Shown: piece by piece, positions 56,876 through 64,000 of the stretch | Layout of the letters: each line of letters starts with the position of its first letter | How positions within the stretch are numbered: position 1 is the first letter of the stretch | NCBI GenBank assembly: GCA_036346355.1 | Contig: CM070572.1 | Span: forward strand, 11,725,001 to 11,789,000 | Reading direction: 5' to 3' | Source: Rhipidocladum racemiflorum | Lineage: Eukaryota > Streptophyta > Magnoliopsida > Poales > Poaceae | Length of the DNA stretch: 64,000 nucleotides | Made by a program: the position numbers and the translations under genes | Notes under the pieces: model-generated | The model's input: the letters and a program-made list of their open reading frames with translations, nothing else | What the model was told of the DNA's origin: nothing | The model's database searches: none

Positions 56876-57475
56876 CTTGGGGAGTGGCATTTTAGCGAAG
56901 CCACTTGTTGAGATTGGCATTTTGGCAATTTTCTGATGGAGAAAGATGGCTTGGATTCAATTACTCCCATCAAGCGATATACATGCTAACCATGTCAGGG
57001 TAAATAATGTCGCTCGACCCATCAGAAGACCTGCCAATACTTCAAAAGCTGCCCCTCGCACACCTATGCCGCACGAGTGAGGTGCACCGCCCAGAATCAC
57101 AACACTAGACTAGTGCACTGGTTGACGATCGACTAGCTTGGACGAGCCATACAATGGTGTCCCAGAACGTGGTTTGCACTCTTCGCATGGGCTGCAATGT
57201 CCTTAAATTACATCCCCAGAGACGTCCGACAACGCTTTCAAGGGCGAAAAAATTGATAAAATGCCATCCCTAATATTGCCCTTTGCTAAAATACCACTCT
57301 TCCCTCGTTGACATACGGGACCTTATGTGTCTATGATAATGGTCCGAGTGGCATTTTAACGAGGAACAATGTTAGGAGTGGCAAAATATAAGGCACAGGT
57401 GGTGTGCTAACTTCAATATCCACATGGTTGTGCGCATTGGTGCTGATGACACCCATGGACAGAAGATCAGCAGCA
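56876..57475. other. Gene-less stretch
   Basis: Contains repeated 'gagtggcattttagc' phrases near 56881 and 57349 on a background without supported ORFs. Probably transposon-derived. Confidence 0.3.
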
Positions 57476-57487
57476 CACTACTACAGA
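57476..57487. repeat. CACTA terminal repeat (single end)
   Basis: CACTACTACAGA is followed by ataccggctc and aaccgggac, the style of grass CACTA subterminal repeats. No partner end was seen to the right. Confidence 0.45.
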
Positions 57488-57627
57488 TCTGATCTTCCAT
57501 ACCGGCTCATCAGTACCAGGTCATGCATGAACCGGGACTGACATTTACTTACACAGATATTGTATTATGATGAAATTACATACTAGCTGAAAACACCAGA
57601 GGGGTCAAAACTTTGGAAGTATTCGAA

Positions 57628-58021
57628 TTATGTGAGAACCCATGCATTTACGTCCATCACGGATGACTCCGCCGTGAGTCTTTCCCTAGGCGACAACTGC
57701 TTACTAGAAAAAAAATCTACAGAGGACGAAGCTAGGATCGATTTACTCAGATTATTTATCGATAAGTTTGGCATCTCAAAGGATGCAATGGACCCAAATG
57801 AAGTCCATATCACACCATGCACCCAGCTCGATCCGTTGAAATTCAATTGCAGTGTTGGTTTTATTCGGAAATAATGCCTTCCTAACATACATCAGGTCGT
57901 CTCCAGTCCAAAATAAAGGGGATAGCCAAATAAATTTAGAAATTGGCACGGTATTAACAGAAACTGCGTATGGATGTTGACATGTTGTAAGATCAACAAT
58001 ATCTTCTACTAGACTGTTCAA
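57628..58021 (-). pseudogene. Unidentified gene fragment
   Basis: Two overlapping minus-strand blocks in different frames (57776-58021 and 57628-57888) have amino-acid content that looks coding, for example FIWLSPLFWTGDDLMYVRKA and LSPRERLTAESSVMDVNAWV. I do not recognise the family. It lies just inside a CACTA end and could be captured host sequence. Confidence 0.3.
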
Positions 58022-58752
58022 AAGGTCATTTCGATATATGGCACGGAACTAGGCCTAGTTCATCTCTGTTTGCATACTCAGCTAGCCAACCTATATTGTG
58101 ACCAACCATGGCCATGCATGTCCCTCCAAAAAAAATCTGAAGGAAAAAAAAAAAATAGGAAAATGGCATGACGAGATAATGCCCATCGCCATACAAGATG
58201 TTCGCCTTTGTCTCAAACAGTGCAAGTTGATTATTAATTAACCGTTACATGCCTTGATCTTAATAACTTACGTGAGTATAATTTCAAGAAGGGATTTGAT
58301 AAACATCATCTGGATATTTTTATTGCTAAAATCACTCAAATCTAGGACCATTGAATCATTGTTGAGATTCGGAAGTATCGATTACATCCGATCCTATGAT
58401 TTGATTTAATGGTCCGGTGATATCTAGATGTTAGCTAAAACAAAACATTCGGATGATACCTATACACTCCCAAGAAGAAAAGGGGTGGCTGGCTCGTCGA
58501 ACTAGTACTAGTACACAATAATAAAATACAAGGATTAACAAAATGTTAAACCTCTCTCTTCTACATCAGGTAGCTCGATCCCCTAAAAAAAGGGTACATG
58601 TTGCTAATGATCAGTTGAGAAAACAAAAGGATGTACGTATCTATGCTTATTCCTCATTATTTATCTTCGAACGAGGTGTCTCGTTATTGATTTCTAGCTA
58701 TCATATCCTTGTATGTTTGATGCAGAGCTGCTAAGTGCATGCTTCCTTCTAG
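58022..58752. other. 3' flank of the bHLH gene
   Basis: AT-rich, without supported ORFs. It will contain the 3' untranslated region of the bHLH gene next to 58752. Confidence 0.4.
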
Positions 58753-59887
58753 CTAGTTCAACTGTCCCATCTGCGACGACGACAAGATGGCGTCGAGCGC
58801 CTCCTTCACTTGGGAGATCTCCGGCGCCTGCCCCCCTTGCGCCGGCCAGAACTCGTCCGTCGCAAGAACCTGCATGCGATACATTAGCCACACAGTTGGA
58901 ATTACTAGTTCCATGCGTTCACTGAAGTGGCTAATTAAGCATGCGTGCATACACTGACACACGTACGCACGCACGTACCTTGACTTGCAACTGGAGGAAC
59001 TTGACGTGGGTGATGGCCTTCTCGAGCATGGTGACCAGGTCGACCTTGGTGCCGTTGGGTACGAGCTCCTGCAGCATCCGCAGCCGCTCGCTGATCCTCT
59101 CGCGCCGGTTCTGCCATCGAGAAGAACGGTTCGGTTCAGTCCACCGATCGAGGCAACGCAAAGAATTCGAGCGTTGCAGTGGGGAAAACTGCGGTTTTGG
59201 CGCCGAATTAGTTACCTTTGCGGCGAGGCTTTGCGGGTCCTTGGGTGGGGTGGTGGGCGCCGCCATGGCCTTGCTAGTCTTCCTCCTCGCGCCGCAGTAC
59301 TGCTTCTTTGTAGGACTGATGGCTTGCGGCTCCGCACCCTGCACGTACAACTCTTTTGGTGAGTCACGCGAATCCGAAGCGAAACGGCTAATGAATTTGG
59401 CCGAGGAGTTGTGCAGAATTGTACTGTTTGTACGCACCACGTGGGGCCGCTTCTGCGAGCCGCGCGCCGGTGCCGCGGCGGCGTCGGGCGAGACGCTCGC
59501 AGTGCTCGGGAACAGCAGCCCGAACGGCCGCCCCGCGCCGCCGCCTCTCTCCGTTAGGCTGAAGCAGCCCGAGGCGGCGTCAAATCCTATGGCCGCCGTC
59601 GCATGGTGCGTCGCCGCGACGCCGTAGCTCTGGCCCATGGCGTCGATCCACTCGTCGCACACCTCCTCCTCCGCAGCTGCCGCCTGGTCGAACGCGAGCA
59701 CGGACGCCCCCGCGCCCGCCCAGCTCGCGCTGCAGGCGCCGGCCGGCTCGGCGTTGACGTAGCCCCCGAACAGCGCCGCCGCTTCGACGTCGAGAAGCGC
59801 GTCGTGTCCATAGCCGATGGCGTCGAACGCGGAGGCCTCCCCGGCGTCGAAGCCGTCGTGCACCATTGGCTCCCTCACTAACGCCAT
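58753..59887 (-). CDS. bHLH transcription factor, RSL class II (root-hair regulator type)
   Basis: Exons on the minus strand are 59216-59887, 58979-59110 and 58753-58869, all phase 0 (AAG|GTAACT, GGCAG|AAC; AAG|GTACGT, TGCAG|GTT), giving 306 residues. The N-terminal two thirds are Ala-rich and acidic with EEVCDEWIDAMGQSYG. The DNA-binding region spans the first junction: DPQSLAAK joined to NRRERISERLRMLQ, followed by ELVPNGTKVDLVTMLEKAI, HVKFLQLQVK and VLATDEFWPAQGG. This signature is that of the RHD6-like (RSL) bHLH group, and the FWPAQGG tail fits class II (RSL2/RSL4-like). Family members act in the nucleus as dimers on E-box sites and drive root-hair growth. The start follows an upstream in-frame extension (to 60037) that covers the 5' untranslated region, and a TATA box lies 170 bases upstream of the chosen ATG. 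Confidence 0.92.
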
Positions 59888-60056
59888 GATCAGATCACGA
59901 ACACCTCTGCCGCTGCACGTATCTGGCTGCCTAGGTTGGTTGGGCACGAGAGAAGCGGCTAGCTCCGTACTCCTAGTTGCCAGCTGACGGTTGTGTGGCG
60001 GGGGTGGTGAGTTACTGATCGGTGTGCTGCCTTCCAAGTTCCCGCCATGCGCCGCC

Positions 60057-60064
60057 TTATATAC
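60057..60064 (-). promoter_or_regulatory. TATA box of the bHLH gene
   Basis: Minus-strand TATATAAG lies about 170 bases before the ATG, in GC-rich surroundings. Confidence 0.65.
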
Positions 60065-60329
60065 ACACGCCGGCGCGCCCGACCGACATGGGGCAGGGGT
60101 GGCTTAAACAAGCCTGTACAAACATTGAGCGTGGCCGCATTAAATGCTCGAGGTAGCTAGGTGATCGAGCTGCCGATCCTTGCCGAAGTTGTGTCCTCTC
60201 CTCCCCCGTTCCCGGATCCTAAACTCGTGGGTCTCGGGCAACCGGGCCTCAAACCATGCATACAGGCAATTGGAGTATTATACAAAGAGAATACTCCCTA
60301 GCTAGCTCCGTCTATGTTTCTAGTATGTA

Positions 60330-60566
60330 CTCCCTCCGTTGGAATTTAGAGGGCGTATTAGGTTTCGTTAGGACAAGACTTTGACCAACGATTACTTCAT
60401 TAATATATCATTTATGCAATATAAAATCATAATTATATATAAGTACTTTTGAATACAAATCTGCTGATATCAATTTTGTGTCATAAAAATTATATGCTAA
60501 TAGAGTAATTGTTGGTCAAAGCCTTGTCCTAACGAAACCTAATACGCCCTGTAAATTCCAACGGAG
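60330..60566. mobile_element. Stowaway MITE upstream of the bHLH gene
   Basis: The left end CTCCCTCCGTTGGAATTTA and right end complement CTCCGTTGGAATTTA extend into about 58 bases of near-perfect inverted repeat (gggcgtattaggtttcgtta). TA lies outside each end (60328-60329, 60567-60568), as expected for Tc1/mariner-type Stowaway. It lies about 440 bases upstream of the bHLH start. Confidence 0.9.
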
Positions 60567-61099
60567 TACTTTTTTATTGATCTTATCTGTAAATATAGGT
60601 TGTGTTTCATGTTTTAACATAAAAATTAGCATCATGTTACCTTTATATCCCTAGTAAATATCTAAATTTGCTTGATCTACGTGCATTCATTTAATATAGT
60701 GATTATAGATAGTAATTAAAGATAATTTAGTTATTTTCAATGGTTTTTTGTTTTATACGTCAATATCTCCTTTCCCTGCACTCTATAAAATTGGATGCAG
60801 TGAGTGCGTGTTATTGCGCGCGCGGCCGTGCGGAGTTCATGAGCGGGGAGGCAGGGAGCAGAAGGCGCGGCGCGGCCGTCGGGCTCTCCCACGTCTCAAG
60901 ATTCCCGGCTCCTCTCTTCTCACGTGGCCATGCCATGCAGCAGCTCAGCTGCATATGCCGCTTTGCCGCGCCTTTATTGCTTGCGGCCTGGACCGCCAGC
61001 TTGTACATGGCACCGGTAGTACTCCGTACAGTGGGAGCAATAGCTCATGCCCAAACGACCAAGTTGTGCTATGAGCAAGTTAATAATACTGTTTCGATC
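60567..61099. other. Gene-less stretch
   Basis: AT-rich then GC-rich; overlapping ORFs at 60740-61111 and 60748-61074 show no known domain. Confidence 0.3.
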
Positions 61100-62118
61100 T
61101 TATTTTTTTGACGAGCTAATCGTAATGAAATTCGTAAAAAATCGAAGGTTATCAAAAGTCAAACAAATTTGAAATCTAGTTAAACAACGGAGTGAAATTC
61201 GAACTAAAAGGTTAAATTTCGCTCGAAAAGATAATAGTTTTCCTCAAAAATCGGTGACAATTTAAAAAATTAAGAAAAAAAAATAAAAAATGGCAAAAAT
61301 TGCAAGAAAGTATTGTAAAATTTGCAAAAGGCATTCACATAAAATTTAAATTTGTCACATATCAATACAAATGCAAAAATAGACATTCACATAATCACAT
61401 AAAATTCAATGTAAATTTAAAATATAAGAGAATAGTAATGAAACGACAAGTTTTGGTAGTTCATGCCTACATACAACGAGAATTAAGCTTTTTAATATTG
61501 GATTGCATTAATATATTAAAATATACTATATCAAGATCATTTTTTGTGTATACAAATATCGTTACTTGAATAAATAGTGCCATTTTCGATTGCCGTCCAT
61601 TGCTACTAAATATACTTTAACAAATATTGCTACTAAATACAATTGAACAAATATTGGTACTAAATATACTTCAACAAATATTGCTACTAAATATAATTGA
61701 ACAAATATTGCTACTTGACATATATATTTGAACAAATATTGCTACTAAATATAATTAAACAAATATTGTTACTAAAATATGTTGAAGTAAATATTGCTAC
61801 TTGATATACTTGAACATATGTTGCTACTAAAAATATTTTTAATTTCTTTTTTTATATTTTCTTATTTTTAGATTTTGAATGGCTCAAAAACGTCTCTAAA
61901 CTTCTTCTTTTTTCAAAAAAAAAAAATCTTGACTATGGTTATAAAACTATTAATACTAATTTTAGGGAATTTTTGGATAACTTTTTCAAAATTTTCTTTT
62001 TTTTTGTATTTTAATTTGAATGTGAGCAGTAAACTGAACGAAATTATTTTTCGAAGGGAGTGGTAAGCGCGAATTTCTCGAAATTCGAACAAATATCATC
62101 GAAGACGTGAACACTGGC
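61100..62118. mobile_element. hAT-type element (family B), second copy
   Basis: Interior phrases such as 'attgtaaaatttgcaaaa' and 'cacatatcaatacaaatgcaaaaa' match 55819-56599. The right end reads GAACACTG, close to GAACCCTG. The left end near 61090 is unclear and no duplication could be matched. Confidence 0.6.
61600..61835. repeat. AT-rich minisatellite, about eight copies of a 27-30 base unit
   Basis: The unit attgctactaaatataatt(g)aacaaat recurs with small changes (tactt, aattga, ttgaag variants). It lies inside the hAT-type element; the sister copy at 55819 lacks it. Confidence 0.85.
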
Positions 62119-62980
62119 CATGAGTTATACTGGTAGTATATAATATGTAGTATAAATTAAATGTATCATTAATTTGTTAAAATATTTTTACTACTATACT
62201 ACCGAAGGAATTATATAAATAAGTACTAAATAATATGATCCATTGGATAAAAACAATACATATATTAAATTTAGTGTACCATAAAAAAAGCTCTAAGTTT
62301 TCTAATTGGCCTTTACTGTCTAGAAGATGGCCTCTAGATGTTTATGGTCGCTACGATTAGATGACCATGATGATGCTGTGATGTTAAGTTAGTAAAGAAG
62401 GTGCAAGTCAGCCATGGTTTTGTTTCATGATGTATAAAACAATGAAGCTCCCCTGCAGGAGGTTTCAAGTGCTTAATTGGGTCAGGTACTTAATTGGGTT
62501 CGCAGGAAAATTTTACAGATACACTTAGCTACATTTCGTTGATTATCATTGCGTTTGTACCGAGCGACACACAGCTTATTAGTATTGTACCTACTTGAGG
62601 GGAAAGAGAGATACATTATTTTACAACAATTATACACCGGAAAATTAACATTTTACAACAAGTTGTGAAATGTTTTTTCGCGCGTCCTCACTTGGCACTT
62701 TTGAAGTGAATGAATTCACAAACCTTCGGAATTGTTAATTAATTATGGGTTGTCTGATTTGAAATCAAATCGTACATAGCACGTTGAGATTAGAGGCGGA
62801 CGTCGTGTCGGGTCGGGTCGGACTGATATGGGTCCATCATGTTTCGTGTTTGAACCCATTTTGCGCTTCGTGTCACTCTTGTACCATGCCGGGCCAGACC
62901 AACCCATTTGCACTATTGCAACGAGAGAACAAGACAATGATGGAAGCGGGGGAGCTACACCAAGCGGCCCTTCTCCTCCA
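62119..62980. other. Gene-less stretch
   Basis: AT-rich, no supported features on either strand. Confidence 0.35.
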
Positions 62981-63019
62981 GCCCAAAAATGCGTGGCCCA
63001 ATGCTCACCTTTACTCTCT

Positions 63020-63212
63020 CGGGCGCTCTCTCTCTCTCTCTCTCTTCCCCGATCAGTCTCCCTCTCTCTCGTCCGATCAGTCTCTCTTTCAATCGTGCTC
63101 TCTCTCCATTGGGTTTGCTGAGAAATCTGGCTCCACCCATTTTCTCCTTTCCTCTCTCTTTTCTCTTTCCTTTTTCTATTTTGTTTTATTTTCTTCTTCT
63201 TTTTCTTTCCTC

Positions 63213-63244
<32 letters not shown>

Positions 63245-63260
63245 TTCTTTTTCATCTTTT
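63020..63260. repeat. Pyrimidine-rich low-complexity tract
   Basis: Runs of CT at 63020-63110, then TTTC/CTTT repeats to about 63260. Long ORFs on both strands here are by-products of this composition. Confidence 0.8.
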
Positions 63261-64000
63261 CTTATTTTCTCTCCCATTCTCCTCCTACCCGAGCGACCGA
63301 ACGGCCACGGTGCCTCCCCTTGCCTCCTCTTCCCCGCCACCCTCTCTCCGCGCCTCCCCACCGCCTCCTCTTCCCGGCCACCCTCTCCTCGCCTCCTCAC
63401 CAGCGCCCCCCATCGCATCGCCTCCCTCCGTCGCCTCCCCCACCCCCACCAGCACGATCCCCTCGACTTTGCCCATTGGATTCCCTCCTCCTTGACTCCC
63501 CGGCACAGGCCCCCTCCCCTTCCCCCTTCGACCCCCTACGGTCTCCATTCGCCCCTCCAATCCACGTCTCCACCCCGAGGTGCGGCATGGTGATGCGGCA
63601 CGATGGGGGTGTGTGTGTGGGGGGGAGGGGGGGCGAGACGCGAGCGCACGGCCACGGCGGGGCACGGAGGGGCTGAGGCACGGGCGCACGGCCATGATGG
63701 GAGGCGACGAAGGAGCCGAGGCCGCGCGGCCACTGCGGGATGGAGCGGAGGCACAACCACGACAAACGCGGCATGGCAGGGTCGATTGGTAACCCCCCAT
63801 GCCTCAGTGCCCCACCTCCCTACCACGGCCGGCGTGCCCTACCGCGAGCCGCCTTGCCCCTATCGTGGGCCTGCGGCAGAGCCATTGTACCGCGACGTGC
63901 TTTGTGCCGCCATGTCCGGCCGTGTCGGCACGAACCCGACCCAAACGATCATGGTAGGTCATACCACCTATCGTGCATAGTTTTCAGGTCCAGCATAGCC
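63261..64000. other. GC-rich stretch without supported gene
   Basis: C-rich sequence with cctcctcttccc and cgcctcctc repeats resembling 26740-27260. All frames are open by composition; no domain is recognisable. Confidence 0.35.

Noticed and set aside
59110..59216. Unspliced reading of the bHLH ORF through 59111-59215
   Set aside because: It would insert 35 residues in the middle of the basic region; splicing at GTAACT/GGCAG restores the conserved AAKNRRERISERL-type motif.
58941..59881. Plus-strand ORFs of 228 and 92 codons opposite the bHLH gene
   Set aside because: Antisense shadows of the bHLH exons, with no motifs.
62784..63593. 269-codon plus-strand ORF and overlapping long ORFs
   Set aside because: It runs through CT and TTTC low-complexity tracts; all frames are open there and no domain is visible.
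1..64000. CRISPR arrays, operons, bacterial-type regulatory sites
   Set aside because: None seen; the window is plant nuclear DNA and its repeats are explained by transposons and simple sequence.

Overview
This is nuclear DNA from a grass (Poaceae). The evidence is plant-type spliced genes with GC-rich coding sequence, grass-style Tat/Gypsy, Copia, CACTA, hAT, Tourist and Stowaway elements, and no operon structure. The species cannot be fixed from sequence alone.

Three host genes are well supported, all on the minus strand. (1) A two-exon gene for a secreted, probably GPI-anchored protein of the At4g28100 family (exons 14020-14706 and 7738-8082), whose single intron of about 5.9 kb is filled with nested transposons. 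(2) A seven-exon receptor-like Ser/Thr kinase (51421-53774) whose exons join in frame to 423 residues, with a membrane segment and a complete kinase domain but no visible ectodomain. (3) A three-exon bHLH transcription factor of RSL class II, the root-hair regulator type (58753-59887, 306 residues).

The rest is mostly transposon. Region by region: 1-88, a hAT-like end; 89-5815, a decayed CACTA element with a broken TNP2-type transposase and hairpin arrays around a small ORF that has its own TATA box; 7028-7457, a MITE; 8730-13949, inside the intron, a Tourist MITE and a Copia element carrying two hAT-type insertions; 15623-26688, a minus-strand Tat-type Gypsy that has lost its reverse transcriptase core in frame and carries antisense ORFs; 30552-33124 and 48434-51059, inverted copies of a 2.6 kb LTR; 33843-44811, a TRIM-like element whose right LTR is split by a plus-strand Tat-type Gypsy (34616-44709); 45157-46658, a 1.5 kb Copia-type solo LTR; 46770-47813, a hAT-type element containing a Tourist MITE; 55819-56599 and about 61100-62118, a second hAT-type family; 60330-60566, a Stowaway MITE upstream of the bHLH gene.

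Target-site duplications were read directly for most insertions, so nesting order can be inferred. The host genes show no functional link to each other. The most unusual biology lies in the Gypsy elements (antisense ORFs with TATA boxes and probable introns, tandem arrays beside the polypurine tract, an in-frame loss of the reverse transcriptase) and in the transposon-packed intron.
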